Below the pieces are notes generated by a model. That model was not told the origin of the DNA. It saw only the letters and a list, made by a program, of their open reading frames with translations, and did no database searches. Shown in pieces: positions 48,861-58,055 of a DNA stretch of 64,000 bases. This DNA is from Chrysophaeum taylorii (taxonomy: Eukaryota; Sar; Pelagophyceae; Pelagomonadales; Pelagomonadaceae): assembly GCA_029834535.1 (NCBI GenBank), contig JAQMWT010000110.1, positions 24,165-88,164 of the forward strand, in the 5' to 3' direction. The position numbers and the translations under genes are program-made. Within the stretch, counting starts at the first letter, position 1. Every line of letters starts with the position of its first letter.

Positions 48861-49630
48861 CTTAATGGACGGCTGAATAAGTGACCAAATAACGGTGTTA
48901 AAAAAATAATAATAAAAAAATAAAATTAAAGAGCGAGAGCTCCGGAGTGCCGGAACAATCAAGCAAAACCCAATCAGCAATTTGCTGCAATTCCGAGCAG
49001 AGGTGGCGCCCGACGAAAGCCGGAGCACCCAACTCCCACGCTCGGAGAGCCAGAATAATATGGTGAGCCGGGGACTTGCCTGCCGTAATAATAACAATGC
49101 CACTCCCAGGATTCCGAAATCTTGAGCCAGAGTGGTGGGTCGCAGTGCAAGAAAAAGGTCATCTACCAGCCTCAAAGAGCCAGAATCAGGACACGTGGAC
49201 TTCAGGGAAGACAAAGGGCGAGAGGGGCGCAGGTTTATTTTTGATTAGTTAGTTCGATTTTTTTTTTACTTTTGATTAACTGGTTGTTTCCATAGCCACA
49301 GCCGCTCAAATGCCCGAGTGCGGAAAACTAGTGTTAGGGGGCAGCGAAAATCGTTGATGCGGAAGTCCTAGAGGAGGAGCTAGAGGAGGAGGTGGAATGT
49401 GAGACGGGGAGCACCAAGTGGAGATGGCGGTACTCTGCAGTCTGTAATTCGGGCGAACAGTGGTAGTAAGGAAAGCCGATACGGAAAATGGGTGCGGAGG
49501 GAACGAGGCACGTAAGAGCGCAGCCCCGTGCGAAATAAGTAAGTTGGTGCGACGAGGCGACACGAAAATTGATGAACAGACGAAGGGAGGTGGGTTGCGA
49601 CGTGCGGAAAACGAAGAGGCGACGACATCA

Positions 49631-51016
49631 TCAGGTGTCGTAGGGGCGCAGTCTCATAACAATAGCGGTGATGTCGTCGCGGTAGTCGCCCTCGTTCTCC
49701 TTCCAGCGCTGAATGGCGAGGTCGATCAAATTTTTACAGGCATCTTTGGCGCTGTTGGTGGCCTCAAGCGTGAGTGCGATGGCCCTGACGGCATCATCGC
49801 TCGAGATGAACTCCCAGACGCCGTCAGAGGCCATGACCATGAACTCGTCTTCGGCGGTGAGGAGGTACTTACGGACCTCCGGCTCGGCGATGACGCCGAC
49901 TTTTTTGACGGCGTTATCTCCGAGCGACCTGGCCATGGCTAGTCCGACTCGCGTCATGTTTTTGTCAAGCCAAACGCGCGCCGAAAGGCCTTCGCCGGGC
50001 GGATCCGAGACAAATCCTCCGGCAGCCTCAATGCGCTCGCGCTCGCCAGGCGTGTCCGGGTTCTGGTCGATGCTGAGGGGGTGCACGGCGTGGAGCTGCG
50101 TCTCTGGGTCGCGGCGCGCGATGATTGCCCGTGAGTCCCCAGCGTTGGCCGTGTAGAGTTCGTTGCCGTTGCGATACACGACGACCGCTGTCGTGCCGCT
50201 AAAGAAGCTGTCGATGTTGGACTTGGCGAGCTCGTCGTCCGTGCGCAAGAACGCCGCGACGAGCGCCTTGTCGGGCCGCGTCTGGAGATCTGGATCGAGC
50301 TCGAGCTTTCCGACGATACTCTCGAGGACAAACTCGGAGACTTCCTCTCCCCGTTCTCCATGGCCGTCAAAGACGCAGAACAGCGACTGGCGGTCACTGT
50401 CAACGTACGGGTGGACGACGCAGCCGCGATCCTGGTTGATCTTGCAGGAAAATCCCTCGCCGTAATACTTTGGCTCTATGCCGTGGTGCGAATAGGTTCC
50501 CAGCGTCGAATCGTCGAATGGCGGCTCGATCAGCGCTGCCTCGGCCTCGACCGTCTGGTTGTCGTCTTCGTCGTTTGGTTTGACCTTGAGACGTCTGTTC
50601 GAGCGGTTGTGGGAGCGGTTGCTCGGGGAGGGCGAAACGAAGGGAGGGCTGCGGAACTCCAAGGACGGCCTTCGGCTTTTATGGACGGCGTGCCCATTTA
50701 GCAGCTGCTCGCACGCCTGCGGGTGGATGGAGTACGAGAGGCGGCGCTTTCTGAAGTCGGACGACTCAATCGCGAGCTTGCGCAACTTCTCCGTCTCCCT
50801 CTCGAGCGTCTGATAAATTTCCTGCTGGCGCTCCGAGGGCTGCTGGAAGATGGCGTTCCCACCGTGAGCGTCGTACAATTCCTGGAGCTTGCGTTCAAAG
50901 TCCATTCGTTCGTCCTCGTTCATCGTCGACACCCCGGCCTTCTCCGAAAGCTGGAGCTGCTGCGCAGCGAGCTGCTGTTGCTCGGTCGGTGGCAGGGCCG
51001 ACGCGCCTGCCCCCAT
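49631..51016 (-). CDS. PP2C-type (PPM) Ser/Thr phosphatase, probably N-myristoylated
   Basis: 461 aa from the ATG at 51016. This start is preferred over 51043 because it begins MGAGASA, a good N-myristoylation signal that would anchor the enzyme to membranes. After a helical and disordered N-terminus (about 170 aa) the PPM domain has the metal-binding motifs FCVFDGHG, YTANAGDSRAIIARR, GLAMARSLGD, MASDGVWEF and DDITAIVMRL, so both metal sites look complete. It would dephosphorylate phospho-Ser/Thr in an Mg2+/Mn2+-dependent way. EGFSCKINQDRGCV near residue 190 suggests relation to protist PP2Cs. There are no frameshifts. Confidence 0.88.
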   Translation of the reverse strand: MGAGASALPPTEQQQLAAQQLQLSEKAGVSTMNEDERMDFERKLQELYDAHGGNAIFQQPSERQQEIYQTLERETEKLRKLAIESSDFRKRRLSYSIHPQACEQLLNGHAVHKSRRPSLEFRSPPFVSPSPSNRSHNRSNRRLKVKPNDEDDNQTVEAEAALIEPPFDDSTLGTYSHHGIEPKYYGEGFSCKINQDRGCVVHPYVDSDRQSLFCVFDGHGERGEEVSEFVLESIVGKLELDPDLQTRPDKALVAAFLRTDDELAKSNIDSFFSGTTAVVVYRNGNELYTANAGDSRAIIARRDPETQLHAVHPLSIDQNPDTPGERERIEAAGGFVSDPPGEGLSARVWLDKNMTRVGLAMARSLGDNAVKKVGVIAEPEVRKYLLTAEDEFMVMASDGVWEFISSDDAVRAIALTLEATNSAKDACKNLIDLAIQRWKENEGDYRDDITAIVMRLRPYDT

Positions 51017-51133
51017 GCTTCTCCAACGGCTCCACGCGGCCACGCTTCACCGTTCAATATTTGACCATAGGCGCTCGGCAGCGCGCTGTACAAATTGCGG
51101 TATGTGTGCGATTTAGTCCTACTCGACAAGTCC

Positions 51134-53806
51134 CTAAAGGTTTGATGGTAAACCACGTATCTCGTCGTTCTCCGTTTTAAATCGATCACGAAACCTTTTG
51201 ACTTCTTCGTCTTCTTCGGCGAGGTCCCGACGATTGGTCAAGCAAACGAGGGGTTTGGTGGAAACGCGCGTATGCGTCTCCACAGTAGGTGGAGTGGGGG
51301 GCATCACCTGGCCATCATCTCGGCGCGCCGCTGCTGCCGAGAATGGCGTCGAGCCTGCGGGAAGCATCACGGTGGATAAAGAAAGGGCGACGCACTGGGC
51401 CTGGGCGATGTCCATCCTCAGTCTGGTGGCGGCGAGGTCGTCGTCGACGCTGGGGGAATAATAAGTGCCATTATCATCATCATCATCATCATCACCACCG
51501 CCACAGCAAGGGGGCTTCGTCTTGGTCGGGGTGAGGCCGCCTCCTCCTCCAAAGGGCAGCCGACGTGCAATGTCGACGATCCCCCGGGTATCAACATCAT
51601 CATCATCATCATGATCATCATCATGATCATGATCGTGATCATGGTTTTTCCGAGGGGACGGTTTGGTGGTGGTGGTGGTGTCGCCGAGGAAGGATGAGAC
51701 GACGGGGATGGCGAGCGTCGCCGGCACCTGAAGAGACGAAATCGAGACGAAGTGCAAACAAAAGAATCGTACGTCGGGGGGTAGGTCGTCGCCGTCGTCG
51801 TCGTCGACGTCGCGGTGGACTTTTGGCGCCGGGATGTGGCGGGGTAAAGGCGCGGTGTCAGCGGCAGAGGGGTCGTCGCCGTCATCACCATCGTCGTCGT
51901 TGTTCGAGGAATCGTGTCTGGTGAGGAGGGGCGCGGTGAGGTCGGAGAGGACGTGCGCCCTCGCCGCGGGTGGGAGCTGCTTGAGCTGGGCGCGGAGGCG
52001 GGCGAGGGAGTCGTGGCAGTCGTCGCCGAGCTCGCGTTGCGCGGCGTTCCACTCGGAAGTGGCGTCGGTCGCGTCGAGGCTGTCGTCTTTGCGGGCTTCG
52101 AAGCGAAAGGCGTGGAAGCCTGCGAAAACGACGCGCGCGCCGTGCGTCAAGACAAGGGCGTCGCAGCGCGTGGCCGTGTCGAGGGGCTGGCCGTCGACGT
52201 GGACTTTGGCGCCGGCGAGCGCGACGAGGACAACAAACGTCGACTCGGGGTTTTCGGCGTCTTCTCGCGCCGTCGCGAGGAGCGCGTGCTTCGAGCGGAC
52301 GTCGCCACCGCGCAAGCGTACGGTGGCCTCCAACCCCGCGCCGACGACGCAGACGCCGCCGTCGTCGAGAGGCCAGACGCGACGGCCGGCAAACTCGGGA
52401 TCGGGGTTGAGGTTGGTGAGATTTGGCCAGGTTTTGGTTCTTCGCGCCAGGAGGGGCGCTGGCTCGTCCAAAGATATGAGGGCGGGGCCAGCCTCCCGTC
52501 GTCGTCGGCGTGTCTTGCTCGGCGTCGTCGCGGCGCCAGGGTCGACGCGCGGCGAGGCGAGCGGTTTTGTCGTCGCTCGGTCGAGCGCGACGTTCGCGGG
52601 CGGCCGCGTCCGGACGCGCTTCGCGCGCTCGGCGTATTTCAAAGTAGCGATCGTTTCGTCGTAGTGGTGCTCGGCCGGCGAGACGCAGGCGATCATGGTG
52701 ACAACCGAGCGGCCGCCGAGCGAGTCCTTGAGGAGCCACGTGAGCGTCGAGTTGCGGTAGGGCACGAAGTGGCGAGCCGAACGGTTGAGGCGCCCCGGGC
52801 TCACCCGGAGCGATGCCGAGGAGCGCGCGGCTTCGACCGACGAGCAGACCGAACGCGGCGCGTCGAGGTCCTCGTCGTCGTCGTTGTTGTCGTAGGGGCG
52901 ATGCTTGCGGCCGAGGGCCTCGACGACGTCGCAGAGCGTCGCCAGCGACCGGTTGATGCTCTTGGCCTCGCGGAGCCGCGCGCCGTCGGTCCCCGTGGTC
53001 GACACGCGCTCCGAGCCCGCCAAGTCGACGAGCCGGATGCGCGCGGTCGTGGTGGTCCCCCTGGGCGTCGCGTCGTTGCTCCACCACCCGGCGGCCGAGC
53101 CGCCCGGGTTGGTCGACGCTTGGCGTTCGACGGTAAGCGTGAAGACGGCGTGGGAGCGGCTACTCCTCGCGTTCGCCCGCGTCGCCGCCGTCGCGCGCGC
53201 GCGGTTTCCCACGGACGCGATGGCCGCCACCTCCTCGCGCGTCGACACCCTGACGGCCGTGAGGTCCGGGACGTAAGCGCCGCGCCGCGGATGCTCTCTG
53301 ACTCGAAGCGGCCTGCCGGTCGGGAGGAGTAGATCCCGCACGCTCTCGTTGTAGATTTCCATGTAGCTCGCCTCTACGCGCGCGGTGTCCCCGCTCTCCG
53401 AAATGGCCTCGAAGAGCGCGCTGCACACGCGCGGAATGAGACCGTCGCCGTCGTCGCCCGTCATCGAATACGTCTTGCCGGCCCCCGTCTGGCCGTACGC
53501 AAGGAGCGCGCAGTCGTAGCCAGCCCAGGCGTGCTTGAGGAGCGGGAGTCCGAGCCCCTCGAAGACAGCCGCCTGCTGGTCCGCGGGGGACCGCCCGTCG
53601 GCGTCGTCGTCGAAGCACAGGTCGCATCCGAACTCCCGCCGCCACGAGGAGGAGGCGTCCTCGATCGGGTCAAGCACGGCGACCCTCGTCCCGCGGGACT
53701 CGACGACGCGGATCTGGGAGGCAGCCTCCCTGGGGCATAGCGGCCGCACGCGAACGGCGACGGTGACGGCCCGGTGGTTTTTGTCCATCATCATCATCAT
53801 CATCAT
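51134..53806 (-). CDS. Kinesin-3-like motor with FHA domain
   Basis: About 890 aa as read. The N-terminal motor (about 1-400) has the P-loop GQTGAGKTYSM, switch I NARSSRSHAVF, switch II DLAGSERVS and [16 protein letters not shown]. An FHA phosphothreonine-binding fold follows at about residues 465-570 (VCVVGAGLEATVRL, DVRSKHALL, HVDGQPL). Motor then FHA is the kinesin-3 arrangement, which carries vesicles in other eukaryotes. No PH domain is seen. The tail is dominated by His/Asp runs from CAT/GAT microsatellites. A likely 45-nt in-frame intron (51728-51772, GTACGA...TTCAG) codes the odd run RFFCLHFVSISS, so the protein may be 15 aa shorter. The start is ambiguous among seven consecutive ATG codons (53786-53806). 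Confidence 0.85.
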   Translation of the reverse strand: MMMMMMMDKNHRAVTVAVRVRPLCPREAASQIRVVESRGTRVAVLDPIEDASSSWRREFGCDLCFDDDADGRSPADQQAAVFEGLGLPLLKHAWAGYDCALLAYGQTGAGKTYSMTGDDGDGLIPRVCSALFEAISESGDTARVEASYMEIYNESVRDLLLPTGRPLRVREHPRRGAYVPDLTAVRVSTREEVAAIASVGNRARATAATRANARSSRSHAVFTLTVERQASTNPGGSAAGWWSNDATPRGTTTTARIRLVDLAGSERVSTTGTDGARLREAKSINRSLATLCDVVEALGRKHRPYDNNDDDEDLDAPRSVCSSVEAARSSASLRVSPGRLNRSARHFVPYRNSTLTWLLKDSLGGRSVVTMIACVSPAEHHYDETIATLKYAERAKRVRTRPPANVALDRATTKPLASPRVDPGAATTPSKTRRRRREAGPALISLDEPAPLLARRTKTWPNLTNLNPDPEFAGRRVWPLDDGGVCVVGAGLEATVRLRGGDVRSKHALLATAREDAENPESTFVVLVALAGAKVHVDGQPLDTATRCDALVLTHGARVVFAGFHAFRFEARKDDSLDATDATSEWNAAQRELGDDCHDSLARLRAQLKQLPPAARAHVLSDLTAPLLTRHDSSNNDDDGDDGDDPSAADTAPLPRHIPAPKVHRDVDDDDGDDLPPDVRFFCLHFVSISSLQVPATLAIPVVSSFLGDTTTTTKPSPRKNHDHDHDHDDDHDDDDDVDTRGIVDIARRLPFGGGGGLTPTKTKPPCCGGGDDDDDDDNGTYYSPSVDDDLAATRLRMDIAQAQCVALSLSTVMLPAGSTPFSAAAARRDDGQVMPPTPPTVETHTRVSTKPLVCLTNRRDLAEEDEEVKRFRDRFKTENDEIRGLPSNL

Positions 53807-53984
53807 AATATCCAGTCACCAACCATAGGGTCGTTCGTTGGTGGAGAGAGTGTAATAAAAACCCTACAACAACGTCGACACAAGTAGTAGTAGTGGGTGG
53901 GGGATCGCCACCGAGTGTTGGGCGCGCGGCGCACTCACCGCCCTCGGCCATGTGTATGTGTCGCCGCCTCGGGCAGCCCCACCC

Positions 53985-54180
53985 TGGCCGTCCGGGACGT
54001 CTTCTTTCGTCGCACGTACTAGTCCGGCGGCAGCATGCGTATGACTTGTGGGCGGGGCCCGCCCTCCCCGCAGATCGGTGATGTTCTCGGCTAGGCCCCG
54101 CCTTTCAGGCAGCATCCCTCACGTCTAGACCCCAATAACACACTGAACCGGGCTTGCAGGCACCACGTCGACCTTTTTTA
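53985..54180 (-). repeat. Inverted copy of the dispersed repeat family
   Basis: The reverse complement reads GTGAGGGAT, AAAGGCGGGGCCTAG, CATCACCGAT, TACGCATGCTGCCGCCGGAC. This matches the order of blocks at 48360-48480 and 11517-11600. The outer end has AAAGGTCGACGTGG (near 54165). It lies between the kinesin and PCMT-like genes, which are divergent. Confidence 0.6.
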
Positions 54181-54294
54181 TTATTAATAAATTTTAAAAC
54201 CCTAGACTACGAGCCGCTCACTCGTTCTCTTCAAGTCGAGTTCAGAAAGAGGTTGTGTCAAGCAACTCGAAGAACAAGACCGCCAACCTCCGTA

Positions 54295-55746
54295 ATGACG
54301 GAGGAGTCACCCCCCGAGCCGTACATGATCGAAGCGCGGCGGCCGAACCTGATGTCGCTCGCGCGGCGGGGACCGCGGGCGGTGAAGCGGTCGCGGTCGA
54401 ACCGCGCCAAGGCCGCCGCGCTGTCGGGTGCGCTGAAGAAGCGCGGGGCTATCAGCTCGGCGCAAGTGGCGACGGCCTTCGCGCGCGTGGACCGGAGCGC
54501 CTTTCTCCCGCGGTCCTCGGAGCACTCCGCCTGGGACGACGCGCCGCTCCGCGCGTGGGACGACGACGCTCAGTGCGTGGTCCATCTCTCGGCGCCGTCT
54601 ATCTACGCGACTGCGCTCGAAGCTCTCGATCTCGCGCCCGCGCGCCAAGAGGGCGAGGGTGCCCTCTCGTTCCTCAACATCGGCTCGGGTGCGGGATACC
54701 TGAGCGCCCTGGCCGCCACCATCCTCGGACCCGCCTCGGTCCACCGCTGCGTCGAAATTTCTGCCCCGCTCGCCGCCCGCTGTCGCGCGACTTTCGAGAA
54801 CCTTGCCCGCGACGGCGCCGGCGCCGACTGGAGCGACGACGAGGACGAGGACGATGACCGCAGCGGCGTCAAGTTCGGCGCCGTCCCCGAGCTCAGGCAC
54901 GCGACGGTCCACGTGGCCTCGTGCTTCGACCTGTCCCTCGAGACGTCTATCAAGTTCGACCGCGTCTACGTCGGCGCCGGCGCCCGCGCCTCGGACGCCC
55001 GCTACCTCTCCAAACTCCTCAAGCCGGGCGGCGTCATCGTCGGACCCTTCGAGCGCGACACCGACCGCGCGCGCGCCTTTGCTTTCGGGGCGCAGTCGCT
55101 CCTTCGCGCGACTCGCGCCTCGGACTCGAACCTCGACGCGTGCTTCCAGGTCGACGAGCTCATGGCCGTCCAGTTCGCGCCCCTCTCGCGCCGCGTCTTC
55201 GCCGTCGACGGCACCCTCGTCGACGCCGATTTCCGCGGACCCCTCGCCGACCAAGACGACGACGACGACGACGACGACGACCAAGACGACGACGACCGAG
55301 ACGACGCGACGGCGAGGAGACCGATCGACGACCGGGCCCGGCAAGCCAAGCCCCCCCCGCCAGTCCTGCGCTCCTTCTCGCTGCGCGGCCCGACTTGGGG
55401 TATCGACAGCGCCGAGCTCTTCGCGCCCTGCTTCGTCGAGGCCGTCGCTACCCTGCGAAAGACCGTCGCCTCGGACCGAAGCGACGCGCTCGCCCGCGTC
55501 CCCTGGCACGTCTGGGAGGAAAAGATCTGGCCCCTCCTCGCCTACGACGACGTCCTTCACGTCGCCGAAGCCTCCGCCGGCCACCTCAAGCGCCGCGTCC
55601 ACGAAACCAACGATTCGAACTCGGCCAAGCGCCGCTTCGCTCCCGCCGATCGACGCCTCGGAGGCGCGACCGTCGCCGCCGCGAGACGCTCGCTCGCGAT
55701 CGCCCGCGCCGTCGCCAGATGGACGCTCGCCCGCCTCGCCTCGTAA
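54295..55746 (+). CDS. PCMT-like methyltransferase with F-box-like C-terminus
   Basis: About 483 aa from the ATG at 54295. The frame upstream (from 54154) reads through the 5' UTR. Residues about 40-270 resemble protein-L-isoaspartate O-methyltransferase: VHLSAPSIYATALEAL (substrate/SAM loop), FLNIGSGAGYLSALAATILG (motif I), FDRVYVGAGA and LLKPGGVIVGPF. Two stretches are acidic and microsatellite-encoded (54832-54860 and 55250-55310). The C-terminal part has ARVPWHVWEEKIWPLLAYDD followed by VLHVAEASAGHL, an F-box-like pattern. Animal PCMTD1/2 proteins pair a PCMT domain with a SOCS box that recruits a ubiquitin ligase, so a similar adaptor role is inferred. Catalytic activity is uncertain. 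Confidence 0.7.
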   Translation: MTEESPPEPYMIEARRPNLMSLARRGPRAVKRSRSNRAKAAALSGALKKRGAISSAQVATAFARVDRSAFLPRSSEHSAWDDAPLRAWDDDAQCVVHLSAPSIYATALEALDLAPARQEGEGALSFLNIGSGAGYLSALAATILGPASVHRCVEISAPLAARCRATFENLARDGAGADWSDDEDEDDDRSGVKFGAVPELRHATVHVASCFDLSLETSIKFDRVYVGAGARASDARYLSKLLKPGGVIVGPFERDTDRARAFAFGAQSLLRATRASDSNLDACFQVDELMAVQFAPLSRRVFAVDGTLVDADFRGPLADQDDDDDDDDDQDDDDRDDATARRPIDDRARQAKPPPPVLRSFSLRGPTWGIDSAELFAPCFVEAVATLRKTVASDRSDALARVPWHVWEEKIWPLLAYDDVLHVAEASAGHLKRRVHETNDSNSAKRRFAPADRRLGGATVAAARRSLAIARAVARWTLARLAS

Positions 55747-56029
55747 GGACGACAAACTCCTCATGCCTAACATTTTTTTTCGCAGGGAGACGAGGGATTC
55801 AGAACCCGCCACGAACGCTGGACGCGAGTGACCTCTTATATTTTAAGCCAAGCCCCGACGATCCTCGTCAACTCTTCCAACTTCGTAAGACCGACCCGAA
55901 CCGCTCGCCTTGTATAGTCTCTCTTGTTTTTCACAAAAAAATATCGCGCCTGCCCTCTTTGTGTCCGCTCCGTGCCACCTTTACGACGACGACGTGTGGA
56001 TTACTGCCCTCTCTTTGGTCGTTCTGTCC

Positions 56030-56135
56030 GTCCGTCCGTCCGTCCGTCCGAAAAATAACTGAATTTTCGGCTAAGTTTGCTGTTCGCGCCGTGCCTTTCT
56101 TCAAAAGCTTACTTCCTTTCTTTCTTTCTTTCTTC
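56030..56135. repeat. (GTCC)n and (TTTC)n tetranucleotide tracts
   Basis: GTCC units at about 56028-56050 and TTTC units at about 56116-56134 lie in the gene-free stretch 55747-56424. No other feature is seen there. Confidence 0.85.
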
Positions 56136-56424
56136 TCGCTGTGCAAACAACAATGCCTCTGCAACTCGATTGACGTCGAAAAAAAAGTACGCTCCGAGGC
56201 GACTCTTCTTCCCGAAACCCCAAGAAATACGCAACGAACTACGGCGCCGCGATCACCGCGTGCGACGACGCGTTCCATCATCCTCCAAATTTATTATCTT
56301 GCTCTCGGATGACACCCTGCAGCTGGTATGGCTGCGCCGCCACCGTCTCTCCTGCCGTTCTCTAGCATGCTTGCGCACTCTCGATCGGTCGGGAGAGCAT
56401 ATGTATTTATGTAGTTATCTTCGC

Positions 56425-56922
56425 TCACGATGCTCCGACATCGTCCGAGAACGAGAGGAGCTTGAGCTCCGCTCGGCTGGGCGCGCGTGCTGTTATACTC
56501 GTACTCTCCCGTCGTCGTCGCTTCTTGTTGCAGCCCGCGACCGCGATAGCGTGACGGCCGCAGCCACCACCGGCTCTAACAGCAGCCGCCGCCGCCTCCT
56601 CCTCTGGAGCTAACGGCGACAATTCGAGGGTCGGCTTCCAGCTCGCAGCGAGCCTGGCACGCTCCTCGGACGAAGCCGCGTCCTCGGGAGGAACGACCAT
56701 CGGGCCATCCTCGTCGCACGGCCCCGACGCGTCGCCGTCGATGCGGGCGGCGACTCCCTTTATGACACGCACCCCCCTCTCCTCGGGCCGTTTCCGCCGA
56801 AACTGCCTCTCGGACCGCAGCTTCTTTGCGGCCTTGTCGATCTCGCGCTCCGCCCATTTCGTCGTCCAACGCATCATCTTGTCCTCCAAGTGAGGATCCC
56901 ATCTTTGGTCTCCCGCCGCCAT
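56425..56922 (-). CDS. Small basic hypothetical protein
   Basis: 165 aa. The N-terminal 60 residues are a highly charged helix (WTTKWAEREIDKAAKKLRSE, then RRKRPEERG). The middle is acidic and the tail holds KKRRRRES. No domain was recognised. The basic clusters suggest nuclear or nucleic-acid association. Codon bias supports coding, and it is the last GC-rich gene before the AT-rich retroelement. Confidence 0.45.
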   Translation of the reverse strand: MAAGDQRWDPHLEDKMMRWTTKWAEREIDKAAKKLRSERQFRRKRPEERGVRVIKGVAARIDGDASGPCDEDGPMVVPPEDAASSEERARLAASWKPTLELSPLAPEEEAAAAAVRAGGGCGRHAIAVAGCNKKRRRRESTSITARAPSRAELKLLSFSDDVGAS

Positions 56923-58055
56923 CGCGCCGCCGACTAACGCTTACCCCGCTTAAGCGTCGTCATGTTCCTTCCTTCGGCACCAACAGCCTCCTTCAAGTCT
57001 TTTTTAATATGACGACCACAAACTGTGAAATCGGTGGATAGCGTGCGTCATTGTATTTCGGTTGTCGGTGCTTTAAGGACTTGGACTTCCCGCGTCATCA
57101 TACATCTCGCGACACCTGCTCCGCGGCACGACGGCCATTCCTGTCTTTCACTTCTGGGCATTGTGCATCCAGAGAGCTACACTATTACGTGTACGACACT
57201 GGAACATCTCACTCCTTTCACACCTATCTCCACTAGAGGGTTTTCTCTCCGCAATACGGCTTTCCCTCTTTCCTTCCTTACCCCCCTTCCGCCATTATTA
57301 CTCTCCGATTATGAAGAATTAGATCTGCAGTTCACTTCCAACAAGGAGTAGACCTCCAGGTGCGTACCGTCAGGTATGGAGTTGTCTGTTTAATTAACGG
57401 AGGCTTCATTCCCCATTGTCAGTGTGAACGCTTCTATGGGACCTAATGTTCTTAAGGAGTTAGGGCCTAAATCCCTACATTGTGTAGTAGCATGTGACAA
57501 GCGGAATGGTCTGTACACGCCTAAGACTGCACGTAGTCTCTACCATGTACCCGGAGAGGGTCAAATCTCTCCAGGTTATGGGCCCAGATGCGTAGGTGTG
57601 TCAGCCCAACTGTGTCGTGCGTATAATGGAGTGATCAGTTTACGCCTGATTACGAGTACAATGCGACAATGTGTTTGGCGGTGGTTTACTGTACATATTT
57701 GTTGTGTGACGGTATTTGACCACCAGTTAATTTGGTTTGTGACCGAGTTGGGTCGGCCACTGGTCTTATGCACTCGCATAGCCAATAAAATTAAAATTTT
57801 TCCTACACAAGCCGCGGAAACTTGTACGGGTTTTTCCTTCTATTCCCCAACAAAAGACTGACTGCTCGAGAATTAATCCATTCTTCAGTCTCAAAAGCAT
57901 CATGCTTAAATGGCATAATGATTTGTTTGGTCTTGTATATAAGCTCACGCTTAAAATAGCGAACTGTACATATTCCTCCGCATGTTAGAAACCCTTCGTT
58001 CAAACATGTCAACTTGTTTATCACTTCTATAACCTACTTTCAATAGGCCACGACT

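Noticed and set aside
57424-57861. 145-codon ORF before the gag-like region
   Set aside because: It probably lies in the left terminal or leader part of the retroelement. It has no recognisable domain and is not GC3-biased.
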